Numbered from the stretch's first letter, positions 35,442 to 43,304 are shown. The stretch: 64,000 bases of DNA from Sulfurospirillum barnesii SES-3 (GCF_000265295.1 NC_018002.1:744001-808000), one strand, 5' to 3'. The notes: generated by a model from the sequence alone, not told the origin. Made by a program: numbers and translations.

Positions 35442-36257
35442 GTGAGCAATCATGAAACACAACACATCACAGCCAGACGAAAGTTCTTGACACTAATGGC
35501 ACAAAGCGTTGGATTTTCTGCACTGGGGGGTATGGTATGGAGTGGGTATATCGCTGAAGCAAAAGCAACCCCACTGATTCTTCGCCCACCAGCAGCTGTT
35601 GGTGAGATGGATTTTTTACGTTTATGTATTAAGTGTGGGCAATGTGTGGAAGCGTGTCCTTACGATACGCTTAGCCTTGCCAAACCTGGTGATAATAAAC
35701 CTTTAGGAACGCCATTTTTTACACCCAGAAACATTCCGTGTTATATGTGTACGGATATTCCTTGTGTGCCTGTGTGTCCCACAGGAGCACTTGAAAAGAG
35801 TCGTGTTTCTCGTGTTATAGAAGGGGTGAATGAGCTTGATATTACCAAAGCTCGTATGGGGTTAGCTGTGGTGGATGTTGAATCGTGTATTGCTTTTTGG
35901 GGAATTCAATGCGATGCGTGTTATAGAGCCTGTCCTGTGATGGATAGTGCAATTGTTTTAGAGTATCGCCGTAATGAGCGTACGGGAAAACATGCGTATT
36001 TGGTTCCTATCGTCAACAGCACCATGTGTACAGGATGTGGTCTTTGTGAACATGCCTGTGTCACAGAAAAAGCGGCGATTCATGTGTTGCCTTTAGAGAT
36101 TGCTAAGGGGGCTATTGGAGGGCATTACATTAAAGGTTGGGATACCTCAGATGAAAAACGCTTAGAGACACAAAGTTCAGATGTAACAACACGCACAAAG
36201 CGCAGTGAAAAAAGCGCTCAAGATTATCTCAATGCGGACGAGGAGGTGTTCAAATGA
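35442..36257 (+). CDS. napG: Iron-sulfur protein NapG
   Basis: A 271-residue exported protein with a twin-arginine-like signal (ARRKFLTLMAQ) and four [4Fe-4S] sites (CIKCGQCVEACP, CYMCTDIPCVPVCP, CIAFWGIQCDACYRACP, CTGCGLCEHAC). With NapH it forms a menaquinol dehydrogenase that feeds NapB and NapA. Translation starts at GTG 35442 behind AAAGGAG. It overlaps napH by four bases. Confidence 0.95.
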   Translation: MSNHETQHITARRKFLTLMAQSVGFSALGGMVWSGYIAEAKATPLILRPPAAVGEMDFLRLCIKCGQCVEACPYDTLSLAKPGDNKPLGTPFFTPRNIPCYMCTDIPCVPVCPTGALEKSRVSRVIEGVNELDITKARMGLAVVDVESCIAFWGIQCDACYRACPVMDSAIVLEYRRNERTGKHAYLVPIVNSTMCTGCGLCEHACVTEKAAIHVLPLEIAKGAIGGHYIKGWDTSDEKRLETQSSDVTTRTKRSEKSAQDYLNADEEVFK

Positions 36258-37093
36258 AAACATGGATTCGAACGCATCGGTTTACGCTTGCAAGACGTGT
36301 GGTGCAACTAAGCATTTTGAGCCTTTATGTGGCAGCGAATGCTTATGGCTTTATGTTCTTAAGTGGAAATCTAAGCTCTTCTTTGGTGATGGGAACACTG
36401 CCTTTGGCTGATCCGTTTGCGATTCTTCAAATGTTCGCAGCAGGTGCGCTGGTCGGCATTGATGTTCTTTTAGGCGCTTTAGTGATTTTGCTTTTTTATA
36501 TGGTTGTTGGCGGACGTGCGTTTTGCTCATGGGTTTGTCCTATGAATATTATTACTGATGCTGCGAATTGGACACGAAAATTTTTCTTACTCGATAAAAG
36601 TGTTGAACGAAAAATTTGGCTCAGTCGCAATGTGCGTTACTATGTCTTAGCCTTGAGCTTGATACTCTCATTTGTGATGGGTGTGAGTGCTTTTGAGCTG
36701 GTAAGTCCCATAGGAATGCTTCATCGTGGTATTATTTTTGGTATGGGCATGGGTGGCGCAGCGTTACTTTGTATCTTTTTATTTGATCTGTTTGCCATAA
36801 AGCATGGCTGGTGCGGGCATATCTGTCCTTTGGGAGGCTTTTACTCTCTGGTTGGGCGCTTGAGTTTGGTACGTGTTAAACACGACCATACCGTATGTAC
36901 TTCATGTATGAAATGTAAAGAAGTATGTCCTGAGAAGCATGTATTGGGCATTGTTTCAAAAAGCAGTGGAACGATTGTCTCAGGAGAGTGTACCAATTGT
37001 GGCAGATGTGTTGAGGTGTGTGAGAGTCATGCGCTCTTTTTTGGTGTAAGAAATTACATTAACACAAATGTAGGAGAAAAGAATGATGAGTAG
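36254..37093 (+). CDS. napH: Membrane iron-sulfur quinol dehydrogenase subunit NapH
   Basis: A 279-residue membrane protein with four helices, the cysteine motifs CSWVCP and CGHICP near the membrane face, and two C-terminal ferredoxin-type clusters (CTSCMKCKEVCP and CTNCGRCVEVCE). It takes electrons from menaquinol and passes them to NapG. It overlaps both napG and napB. Confidence 0.95.
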   Translation: MKTWIRTHRFTLARRVVQLSILSLYVAANAYGFMFLSGNLSSSLVMGTLPLADPFAILQMFAAGALVGIDVLLGALVILLFYMVVGGRAFCSWVCPMNIITDAANWTRKFFLLDKSVERKIWLSRNVRYYVLALSLILSFVMGVSAFELVSPIGMLHRGIIFGMGMGGAALLCIFLFDLFAIKHGWCGHICPLGGFYSLVGRLSLVRVKHDHTVCTSCMKCKEVCPEKHVLGIVSKSSGTIVSGECTNCGRCVEVCESHALFFGVRNYINTNVGEKNDE

Positions 37094-37607
37094 AAAAACA
37101 TTAATATTAGCCTCTTTATTAGGTATTTTAGTTGCCTCAGGATGTGCCGTGTCACAATCGTATAAAGAGGAAGAGTTAGGGCTTAGAAAGGTGGACCTAT
37201 ACAGTGAAAAAACAGTAGTAGCTGAATCAACAGCCTACTCAAGTGTCGCTGCAGGTGAGTCTAAAGTATTTGAGCGCTCTTTTGAAAATGCTCCTCCAAT
37301 GATTCCTCATGATGTTGAGGGTATGTTGGATATGACAAAAGAGAGTAATGCGTGTACAGGGTGTCACCTTCCAGAAGTGGCAGAAGCAGTGAATGCTACA
37401 CCGATTCCAAAATCGCATTTCTTTGATATGCGTACACAAAAAGTTTTAACAGAGATGAGTCAAGCTCGTTATAACTGTAATGCATGCCATGCACCGCAAT
37501 CGAACAATCAGCCTTTGGTCAAAAATGAGTTTGAACCAGAGTATCGTTCCAAAGAGGGTGTGGCACGCTCAAACCTTCTTGATACCCTTAATGAGGGCGT
37601 GAAGTAG
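37083..37607 (+). CDS. napB: Diheme cytochrome c NapB
   Basis: Small periplasmic electron carrier to NapA, with two heme sites (CTGCH and CNACH). The N-terminus has a signal with LVASGCAVS, which looks like a lipobox (LVASGC), so it may be lipid-anchored in this organism; ordinary cleavage is also possible. Length is 174 residues. The start overlaps the napH end by 11 bp. Confidence 0.94.
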   Translation: MMSRKTLILASLLGILVASGCAVSQSYKEEELGLRKVDLYSEKTVVAESTAYSSVAAGESKVFERSFENAPPMIPHDVEGMLDMTKESNACTGCHLPEVAEAVNATPIPKSHFFDMRTQKVLTEMSQARYNCNACHAPQSNNQPLVKNEFEPEYRSKEGVARSNLLDTLNEGVK

Positions 37608-37609
37608 TC

Positions 37610-37927
37610 ATGCAAGAGCGTGGCAGAAGAGAGGTCTTTACCTCTCTTTTTGGTAAGAAGGACGCAGAAAAACATCGTGCAACATCTTCTTTTACATGTA
37701 AGGATTCAGAGGGCTTACATGTAAAAGCTAAAATTGATATATTAGCCTGTATGGCATGGCACCATAATATGTGTCAGAGTTGTTTGGATGCATGTGATGT
37801 AAGAGCTATTTCGTTTTTAGGGCTGTTTCGTCCACACATCAATGAGGCACTGTGCAATGGATGCGATAGGTGCACAAAGCTGTGTCCTAGTAATGCAATA
37901 CACTTGTATCAAAAGGAGGAGTCATGA
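37610..37927 (+). CDS. napF: Ferredoxin-type protein NapF
   Basis: A cytoplasmic iron-sulfur protein of 105 residues with two cluster motifs: C-X8-CQSCLDAC and CNGCDRCTKLCP. It is shorter than E. coli NapF, which has four clusters. NapF is thought to help maturation of NapA before export. The N-terminal region holds two TTACATGTAA copies 23 bp apart (37692, 37715), read as FTCK and LHVK in different frames, in a stretch that looks poorly conserved. It starts two bases after napB and overlaps napL. Confidence 0.85.
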   Translation: MQERGRREVFTSLFGKKDAEKHRATSSFTCKDSEGLHVKAKIDILACMAWHHNMCQSCLDACDVRAISFLGLFRPHINEALCNGCDRCTKLCPSNAIHLYQKEES

Positions 37928-38871
37928 AGTATTTTGGTGCTTTCTTTCTTTTTATAGGAGCCCTTTTTGGAGCAGAACTTGCACCCTTTTACACCATAGA
38001 AGCCAGTGGTATTGTCTACCAGATTGAGATTAAAGGGGATGAACTTTTAGCAGGGACGAGTGCAGGGAGTATTGATGTGTATCACCTTAAAAATGCTTCG
38101 CTTCAAAACAGAATTCTTTTTCCCAAAATAAAAGATTTTACAGGCGATGAGGTTGCTCCTAAGATTTTCTCAGTCGATAAATTTGAAAACCACTATTTGG
38201 CAGTAGTACAAGCGAGCAGTGGCGCAAGAGAGCTTTACGTCGTTGAAGAGGGTAAGCCTCGAGTGTTGATTGATTCTAAGGCAAATATGATGATTGCCAA
38301 AGCAAAATTTGTCGATAAAAATCGCATTTTAGTGGCACTTTTGAGTAATGAGCTCATCTTATGGGATAGTGCAAAAAATAAAGCTTTGTATCAAACGCAA
38401 CTCAACCCTTCTCATTTTAGTGATTTTGCACTCAATGAGAGTCGAAGTATGGTGGCGAGTTCGGGTGAATCGGGTGAAATTACCATTAATGATGTTAATA
38501 GCGGTAAAATGATTAAGGTACTTAAAGGCGCAAATGTTGATAATGTCTATAAGGTAGACTTTAAACAAGAGAAAATTTTGTGTGCGGGACAAGATAGACG
38601 AGGGGTGATTTACACCTTAAGTGATGCTTCTCATATACGTTTTGATGCCCCCTTTTTAATTTATGCAGGAGCTATTTCTCCTTCTCTTACGTATGCAGCG
38701 TTTGCGTTTAATCAGGAAAATGACATTGTTCTTTTTAACCTTGCGACTAAAAGCAAAACGCACACTCTAAAAGGGCAGAAAAGTACGTTAAATACCATTC
38801 TTTTTGCCTCAGAAAAAGAGCTAGTCAGTTCTAGCGATGATAAATTTATTATGATTTGGAGACTCCCATGA
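37924..38871 (+). CDS. napL: NapL, exported WD40-like protein
   Basis: A 315-residue protein with a signal peptide (YFGAFFLFIGALFGAEL) and about six WD40-like blades (for example NDVNSGKMIKVLKGANVDNVYKVDF and SSDDKFIMIWRL at the end). NapL is found only in the nap operons of Campylobacterota and close relatives; its exact role is unresolved. It overlaps napF and napD by four bases each. Confidence 0.88.
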   Translation: MKYFGAFFLFIGALFGAELAPFYTIEASGIVYQIEIKGDELLAGTSAGSIDVYHLKNASLQNRILFPKIKDFTGDEVAPKIFSVDKFENHYLAVVQASSGARELYVVEEGKPRVLIDSKANMMIAKAKFVDKNRILVALLSNELILWDSAKNKALYQTQLNPSHFSDFALNESRSMVASSGESGEITINDVNSGKMIKVLKGANVDNVYKVDFKQEKILCAGQDRRGVIYTLSDASHIRFDAPFLIYAGAISPSLTYAAFAFNQENDIVLFNLATKSKTHTLKGQKSTLNTILFASEKELVSSSDDKFIMIWRLP

Positions 38872-39221
38872 ATATATCCAGCATTGTTGTACAAGCAAAA
38901 CCTTTACATGTAAAAGCCTTGATTGAACTTTTTGATGCCAGTGACTTTTGTGATTATCATTTTAGCGATGAAAATACAGGAAAAATTGTACTCACCATTG
39001 AGGGTGAAAACATCGATGAAGAGATGAAAAAACTCAAAAAAATCGAAGCCACACCGCATGTCATTAGTGCCACGATGATGATGGCATACAGTGAAGATGA
39101 ACTAGACTTAGAGAGAGAAAAGCTCCAAAATGCCGATGCTGTGCCTTCTGTTTTGAATGATGAAAACGTCAAAATTGAAGATATTGTCTACCGAGGCGAC
39201 CTTAAAAAGAAGATACATTAA
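38868..39221 (+). CDS. napD: NapD chaperone for NapA export
   Basis: A small cytoplasmic protein of 117 residues with the NapD fold: MNISSIVVQAKPLHVKALI at the start and HVISATMMMAY near residue 68. It binds the twin-arginine signal of NapA to hold back export until the cofactor is inserted. The start overlaps the napL stop (ATGA). The last codons and stop are part of a 26-bp direct repeat (39205-39230) found again at 40425. TTTACATGTAAA occurs at 38903. Confidence 0.9.
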   Translation: MNISSIVVQAKPLHVKALIELFDASDFCDYHFSDENTGKIVLTIEGENIDEEMKKLKKIEATPHVISATMMMAYSEDELDLEREKLQNADAVPSVLNDENVKIEDIVYRGDLKKKIH

Positions 39222-39230
39222 GCGCATAAG
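39205..39230 (+). repeat. 26-bp direct repeat, left copy (end of napD)
   Basis: AAAAGAAGATACATTAAGCG plus CATAAG, identical at 39205-39230 and 40425-40450. The left copy covers the last codons and stop of napD. The two copies bound the AbiEii-like module exactly. Confidence 0.97.
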
Positions 39231-39252
39231 GACTGAAATAACATTTGATTGT

Positions 39253-39906
39253 TTAAGATAATTTTTCCAGTAGCATTTTAGGTGCAGTGAATGCTAGATT
39301 TTGATACAGTGGTGCAGGGTTGATAAAGGCTATTTCCATTTCATAGATTTGCATCAAGTCTTTTGATGAAACAATACTTTTGAGTGCTTTTTTGAAACCA
39401 TCAAGATGGTCGTATGAAAAAGCTTCGCACCTCAGAGCCTCTTCAATAAAGGAAGGGTGTTTAGAAATGCCTAGGGCTATATCAAAAATATCACGGGTAT
39501 TGCCTTTTTCCCCTCTAAAACGTATCTTTTTAGCAAGAATTTCCTCTACACTTTCGATGTAAATATTTTGAAATCCCCACAACTCTGTGCAAACACAAGG
39601 TGCTTTAGTGCGTGGTGATGTTTCAAAAAATTGTATTTTTTCAGTTGAGCTTAGATGGATTTCTACATAATGCCCAGGAAATCGAATGTCATAGTTTACA
39701 TGTAACGATGCAAAATAGGTACGTATGTCATTCAAAGTATTCGCATTGTTGATAAATATATCAATATCCGTTGAATAACGATGCTCCCAATAATAGGCAC
39801 TCAGTGCCGTACCACCACCCAAACTAGCCTCTTTGTCAATGCCAATGGATTTTAGTGCATCAAGAGTGAGTCCTAACATATGCGCTTGTTTGGAAAAGTC
39901 ATACAT
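39253..39906 (-). CDS. AbiEii/AbiGii-type nucleotidyltransferase (putative toxin)
   Basis: A 217-residue protein with the nucleotidyltransferase fold of the AbiEii (DUF1814) group: GGGTALSAYY at about 31-40, STDIDIFINN at about 49-58 with the two catalytic Asp residues, then AKKIRFRGEKGNTRDIFDIA. AbiEii proteins are toxins that transfer nucleotides, for example to tRNA, and act in phage defence with an AbiEi antitoxin. It overlaps the partner gene by eight bases. The partner is not a recognisable AbiEi. The pair sits between 26-bp direct repeats. One TTACATGTAA copy lies in the gene (39696). Confidence 0.8.
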   Translation of the reverse strand: MYDFSKQAHMLGLTLDALKSIGIDKEASLGGGTALSAYYWEHRYSTDIDIFINNANTLNDIRTYFASLHVNYDIRFPGHYVEIHLSSTEKIQFFETSPRTKAPCVCTELWGFQNIYIESVEEILAKKIRFRGEKGNTRDIFDIALGISKHPSFIEEALRCEAFSYDHLDGFKKALKSIVSSKDLMQIYEMEIAFINPAPLYQNLAFTAPKMLLEKLS

Positions 39907-40348
39907 GTGCTATCTCGTGTGTTAATATCTCTTCAAATGAAGAAAAGGCATCAAGCTTTGCAAAGGGTGAGCCATGAAAAAGGTGCAAGAATGCTTTTTG
40001 TGTTGTAATTTTATGAGCATAAAACTCTTGGAGGAGTTCGTAGGTATCTACTTCTCGTACCACTTTCGCAAAAGCAACACGTTCCCTCATGGTAAGTTTG
40101 GCGTAACTTTTTTTAGAAAAGAGTTTAAAGATTTCATCATTTTTGAACTGTTCTTCCTCTTTGATATTGCGATTGAGCCGTGTTAAAAGAGAAGCAGGAA
40201 TGCTTTGCGTTATGGCTTGAAGGGCACGTTTTGTATCTGTGTTTTTGATCAGCAGGTACAGCTTATGTTTTGCGTGTTGAGGTTTACTCCACTCCTTAAG
40301 GGTACTTCTAGGGATATTTAACAGCCTAAAGGCTTCAGTTTCTTGCAT
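39899..40348 (-). CDS. Small helical partner of the AbiEii-like protein (putative antitoxin)
   Basis: A 149-residue protein starting at ATG 40348, which has AGGAGG five bases upstream; the frame is open further but without a ribosome site. The N-terminus looks like a helix-turn-helix (AFRLLNIPRSTLKEWSK), so it may bind its own promoter, where an inverted repeat is seen. The rest is helical and charged. It lies first in the pair and overlaps the nucleotidyltransferase gene, the usual order for an antitoxin. The assignment is from position. Confidence 0.6.
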   Translation of the reverse strand: MQETEAFRLLNIPRSTLKEWSKPQHAKHKLYLLIKNTDTKRALQAITQSIPASLLTRLNRNIKEEEQFKNDEIFKLFSKKSYAKLTMRERVAFAKVVREVDTYELLQEFYAHKITTQKAFLHLFHGSPFAKLDAFSSFEEILTHEIAHV

Positions 40349-40372
40349 AAAAGCCTCCTGTTTTTTTGAAAT

Positions 40373-40393
40373 TATAGCCGAATATAGGCTATA
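40373..40393. promoter_or_regulatory. Inverted repeat at the AbiE-like module promoter
   Basis: TATAGCC-GAATATA-GGCTATA, perfect 7-bp arms, 25 bp before the partner gene. Its place over the expected promoter suits autoregulation by the helix-turn-helix protein. Confidence 0.5.
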
Positions 40394-40424
40394 TATCAAG
40401 TAGGAAAACTTAGGGATAAAGAAT

Positions 40425-40450
40425 AAAAGAAGATACATTAAGCGCATAAG
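40425..40450 (+). repeat. 26-bp direct repeat, right copy (before ychF)
   Basis: Perfect copy of 39205-39230, 34 bp before ychF. Removing 39231-40450 would place napD directly before ychF, the likely older arrangement. Confidence 0.97.
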
Positions 40451-40456
40451 CGGTAC

Positions 40457-40483
40457 AATACCCCTAAAAAATTAAAGGGTATT
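40457..40483 (+). promoter_or_regulatory. Hairpin holding the ychF ribosome site
   Basis: AATACCC (40457-40463) pairs with GGGTATT (40477-40483), one base before ATG 40485. AAAGGG, the likely ribosome site, forms part of the right arm. It could limit ychF translation. Confidence 0.4.
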
Positions 40484-40484
40484 T

Positions 40485-41585
40485 ATGGGTTTAGGTGTTG
40501 GTATTGTAGGGCTTCCAAACGTAGGAAAGTCCACCACGTTTAATGCGCTCACCAAAGCGCAAAATGCAGAATCTGCGAATTATCCGTTTTGTACGATTGA
40601 ACCAAATAAAGCAGTTGTTCCTGTTCCAGATGCAAGACTTGACGAGCTTGCAAAAATTGTCAATCCTGAGCGTATTCAGCACTCCACGGTTGATTTTGTG
40701 GATATTGCAGGTTTGGTAAAGGGTGCGAGTGCAGGAGAGGGTCTTGGCAATCAGTTTCTCTCTAACATCCGTGAAGTTGAAGTCATTTTGCATATGGTGC
40801 GTTGTTTTGAAGATGAAAACATTACTCACGTTGAAAACAGCATTAATCCCCTTCGTGACATTGAAATTATCGAGAGTGAGCTTATTTTTGCAGACGTGCA
40901 ACAACTCGATAAAAAACTAGACCGCCTCAAACGTCAGGCTAAACTTGAAAAGGGTGCGCAAGCCCTAGCAGAAGTTGCCACAGAACTACGTGCGCATTTA
41001 GATGAAATCAAGCCTGTGAGCACTTTTGCTAAAAAAGACGATGAAAATTTTCAAGCTTTAGATAAAGAGCTACGTTTTCTCTCCAATAAAACCATCATTT
41101 ACGGTGCCAATGTCGATGAAGCAGGACTGTTAGAAGAGAATGAACACGTCAAAGCACTCAAAGCGCATGCTAAAGTGGTCGGTGCGGATGTGGTGGTTTT
41201 GTGCGCCAAAGTGGAAGAAGAGATGGTCGCCCTTGAAGAGGAAGAGGCGGAGGAGTTTTTAAAGGAGCTTGGCATTGAAGAATCTGGCTTAAAACAGATT
41301 ATTCGCTTAGCGTTTGAAAAACTAGGACTGGCTTCTTATTTTACAGCAGGCATCAAAGAGGTGCGTGCATGGACAATTGTCAAAGGTTGGAAAGCGCCAA
41401 AAGCCGCTTCTGTGATTCACAACGACTTTGAAAAAGGCTTTATTCGAGCAGAGGTCATTGGCTATGATGATTTTATTGCTTACAAAGGTGAGGCAGGCTC
41501 AAAAGAAGCAGGTAAAATGCGCTTAGAGGGCAAAGAATACGTCGTTCAAGATGGCGATGTAATGCACTTTAGATTTAACGTTTAA
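40485..41585 (+). CDS. ychF: Ribosome-associated ATPase YchF
   Basis: Conserved Obg-related P-loop ATPase of 366 residues. G1 is GLPNVGKST, G3 is DIAGLVKGASAGEGLGNQFL, and the G4 position has NVDE rather than NKXD, which explains the preference for ATP over GTP. A coiled-coil domain (about 125-210) and a C-terminal TGS domain (TAGIKEVRAWTIVKGWKAPKAA... VIHNDFEKGFIRAEV) follow. It binds ribosomes and acts in stress responses. Full length, and conserved in most bacteria. Confidence 0.98.
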   Translation: MGLGVGIVGLPNVGKSTTFNALTKAQNAESANYPFCTIEPNKAVVPVPDARLDELAKIVNPERIQHSTVDFVDIAGLVKGASAGEGLGNQFLSNIREVEVILHMVRCFEDENITHVENSINPLRDIEIIESELIFADVQQLDKKLDRLKRQAKLEKGAQALAEVATELRAHLDEIKPVSTFAKKDDENFQALDKELRFLSNKTIIYGANVDEAGLLEENEHVKALKAHAKVVGADVVVLCAKVEEEMVALEEEEAEEFLKELGIEESGLKQIIRLAFEKLGLASYFTAGIKEVRAWTIVKGWKAPKAASVIHNDFEKGFIRAEVIGYDDFIAYKGEAGSKEAGKMRLEGKEYVVQDGDVMHFRFNV

Positions 41586-41595
41586 TGAATATTTG

Positions 41596-41635
41596 AAGTT
41601 TACATGTACAATGCTTACATGTAAACTTTTTTTGG
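41596..41635 (+). terminator. ychF terminator built from two palindrome copies
   Basis: AAGTTTACATGTA (41596-41608) and TACATGTAAACTT (41616-41628) form a 13-bp stem with a 7-nt loop, followed by a run of T. Each arm holds most of the TTTACATGTAAA motif, so the motif itself makes the terminator. Confidence 0.85.
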
Positions 41636-41645
41636 AGTGCGTGTG

Positions 41646-42212
41646 ATGAAATGGATACTCAGCCTTTTGTGTTCGGCGCTCATGCTTTATGCCTCAGAGC
41701 GGTATTACAGTGTTGAAGAGTTAGATGTTCGTGAAGATGGACTATTGCTTGAGTCAAAAACCAAAAAACCTGCCAATGGTGTGGGACAATTTTTTTACGA
41801 ATCAGGACAAGTCAAAAGCCAAACCCCTTTTAAAAATGGTTTACGAGAGGGCATGGGAAAAACCTTTTACGAATCAGGACGCCTTCGTAGCGAAACCCCT
41901 TTTGTAAACGATAAAATTGAGGGTTTAAAGAGAGAATATTACGAATCGGGTGTGGTTCAAACGGAAATTTATTTTAAAAATGACGAAGCCAACGGTCTTG
42001 CAAAGTTCTACTACCCCTCAGGTACCTTGCAAGGAGAAACCCCTTTTTCAAAAAACAAAGCCAATGGCATTGCCAAGCTCTACAGCCCTAGCGGAAAGTT
42101 GATGCGTAGCATTGAATTTAAAGAGGGCGAAGTGCTCAAGGGGCTTGATTATGATGCCAAAGGCAATAAAAAAGAGCTCAGCATTGAAGCCTTGAGTGAA
42201 GCGACAAAGTAG
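41646..42212 (+). CDS. Exported YwqK/MORN-type repeat protein
   Basis: A protein of 188 residues from ATG 41646, with GGAG eight bases upstream; two GTG codons precede it in frame. It has a signal peptide (WILSLLCSALMLYASE) and five repeats of about 23 residues of the form FYESGQVKSQTPFKNGLREG, the MORN_2 or YwqK pattern. Such repeats form an extended beta sheet. Although this domain is often labelled as antitoxin after YwqK, no toxin gene is next to it. A strong terminator overlaps its stop codon. Confidence 0.75.
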   Translation: MKWILSLLCSALMLYASERYYSVEELDVREDGLLLESKTKKPANGVGQFFYESGQVKSQTPFKNGLREGMGKTFYESGRLRSETPFVNDKIEGLKREYYESGVVQTEIYFKNDEANGLAKFYYPSGTLQGETPFSKNKANGIAKLYSPSGKLMRSIEFKEGEVLKGLDYDAKGNKKELSIEALSEATK

Positions 42213-42226
42213 CTTCACTCTTTTTT
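42194..42226 (+). terminator. Intrinsic terminator overlapping the gene end
   Basis: GAGTGAAGC (42194-42202) pairs with GCTTCACTC (42212-42220), a perfect 9-bp stem, followed by TTTTTT (42221-42226). The left arm lies in the last codons of the YwqK-type gene. The structured repeat starts at its T-tract. Confidence 0.85.
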
Positions 42227-42347
42227 ATTAGGGTTCTTACAGAACTCTTAACACGCCTTTAAAGCAAAGCTCTAAAGGCTACGCTAACGCTGAGTTTTCC
42301 TCGGCGGAATGCCCACGCACCTTTGGTGCTTTTCCTTCTTGCAAAAT
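42221..42347 (+). repeat. Structured dispersed element, copy A
   Basis: About 127 bp, matching 59221-59337 at about 85% identity after allowing one 10-nt insertion (hand alignment). Three hairpins are seen: 42255-42279, 42297-42309 (stem TTCC/GGAA, loop TCGGC) and 42317-42329 (GCACC-TTT-GGTGC). It starts at the T-tract of an intrinsic terminator. No coding frame is evident. Confidence 0.8.
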
Positions 42348-42362
42348 GAGTTTTGCAAGAAG
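42335..42362. terminator. Hairpin between convergent genes
   Basis: CTTCTTGCAAAA-TGAG-TTTTGCAAGAAG, a perfect 12-bp stem just after the stop of the minus-strand gene. It overlaps the right end of the structured element and probably ends the minus-strand transcript. Confidence 0.65.
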
Positions 42363-42367
42363 TCTAG

Positions 42368-43117
42368 TTACTCTCCGCTTTCACACTCTCCATAAAATGC
42401 CATAATGCCATACTCAAGATTGAGGACGGTTTTAAAGCCCATGTGTTTTAAAATCCGTTGGCAATACGCACTTCGGCTTCCACTGTAGCAGTACAAAATA
42501 AGCGGTGTTTCTTCTTTGCCATTCAATTGGGAGAGGGCGTTGTGAAAGCTTGTTGTTGGAATAAGCACATCGGTTCCTTTGATACGGTTTCCTACCCACT
42601 CCATCCACTCTCTGGTATCGACCAGAAGAAAATTCACACTTCCTTGACCCCTAGCTTCCAATAACGCTTCGAGTTCATCGCCATCGAGTTGCTCTTTTTT
42701 CATTAAGAGCGCACACTCTTCTTGGCTTAAGCCTCGTGCGTGGGTGTGAGCGACTTCTTCAACATTTTCTTCTTGCGCAAGCTCTTTGGCATGTTCAGGG
42801 GTGCAAAAAATGGTACAGTGGCATTTTCCTTCGTTAGGAATCTCCTCTGTGAGTGCGGGGGTACAGGGGCAGAGACGATTTCCTGCTTTGATTTGTTCCT
42901 CTTTGGTTGCGCCAATGACCATAAAACAGGGGCAGTAGCGTTTGCCATAAATGAGTTTATTGCGGGTTAATCCTTGCTGAATAGACTCTTTAACATCATC
43001 TAAAGGCGTGTAGGCAAAGCCAAATTGTGCACACACTTTGTCGGTAAATGCTTCTGTTTTCTCTAATTCTGCCATAAATTCAGGTGAATTCATATCTATT
43101 TTAGTTATCAATGCCAT
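42368..43117 (-). CDS. Ferredoxin:thioredoxin reductase catalytic domain fused to rhodanese
   Basis: A 249-residue fusion. The N-terminal half (about 10-110) is the catalytic chain of ferredoxin:thioredoxin reductase: C62PC64, C83PC85 and C99HC101 supply the [4Fe-4S] ligands and redox-active disulfide; an extra Cys105 follows. The C-terminal half (about 160-245) is a rhodanese domain with a complete active-site loop C210YSGSRSA. The fusion suggests that electrons from ferredoxin are used in sulfur transfer or to reduce a persulfide or thioredoxin-like partner. The genes around it give no pathway. A palindromic terminator facing this gene lies in its leader region. Confidence 0.83.
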   Translation of the reverse strand: MALITKIDMNSPEFMAELEKTEAFTDKVCAQFGFAYTPLDDVKESIQQGLTRNKLIYGKRYCPCFMVIGATKEEQIKAGNRLCPCTPALTEEIPNEGKCHCTIFCTPEHAKELAQEENVEEVAHTHARGLSQEECALLMKKEQLDGDELEALLEARGQGSVNFLLVDTREWMEWVGNRIKGTDVLIPTTSFHNALSQLNGKEETPLILYCYSGSRSAYCQRILKHMGFKTVLNLEYGIMAFYGECESGE

Positions 43118-43304
43118 TCCTTTTAATTATTTTTTTATGGCGTATTATAGGAAGTTTGCATTGCAGAGAAATTAAAAAAAGGCTTTACATGTAAAGCCTT
43201 AAGAAAAGAGAAACAAGGTTCATTGAAAGGGTTACTTTTTTTTAATTTACTTTTATGGTATTGTTTTGCCCTCATGATACTACAGTTTTATGGAGAGTTA
43301 AAAT
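43118..43304. promoter_or_regulatory. Divergent promoter region with a 22-bp palindrome
   Basis: Between the minus-strand fusion gene and the plus-strand flavoprotein gene. It holds AAGGCTTTACATGTAAAGCC plus TT (43179-43200), a perfect 22-bp palindrome. Read on the minus strand the stem is followed by seven T, a proper intrinsic terminator lying in the leader of the fusion gene, so premature termination is possible if the promoter is upstream of it. Confidence 0.5.

Noticed and set aside
37610-37927. napF as a truncated pseudogene
   Set aside because: It is shorter than E. coli NapF, but it keeps two complete cluster motifs, a start coupled to napB and an overlap with napL, so it is most likely functional.
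41646-42212. YwqK-type repeats as part of a toxin-antitoxin pair
   Set aside because: The product has a signal peptide and no neighbouring toxin gene; the repeat pattern alone does not show antitoxin function.
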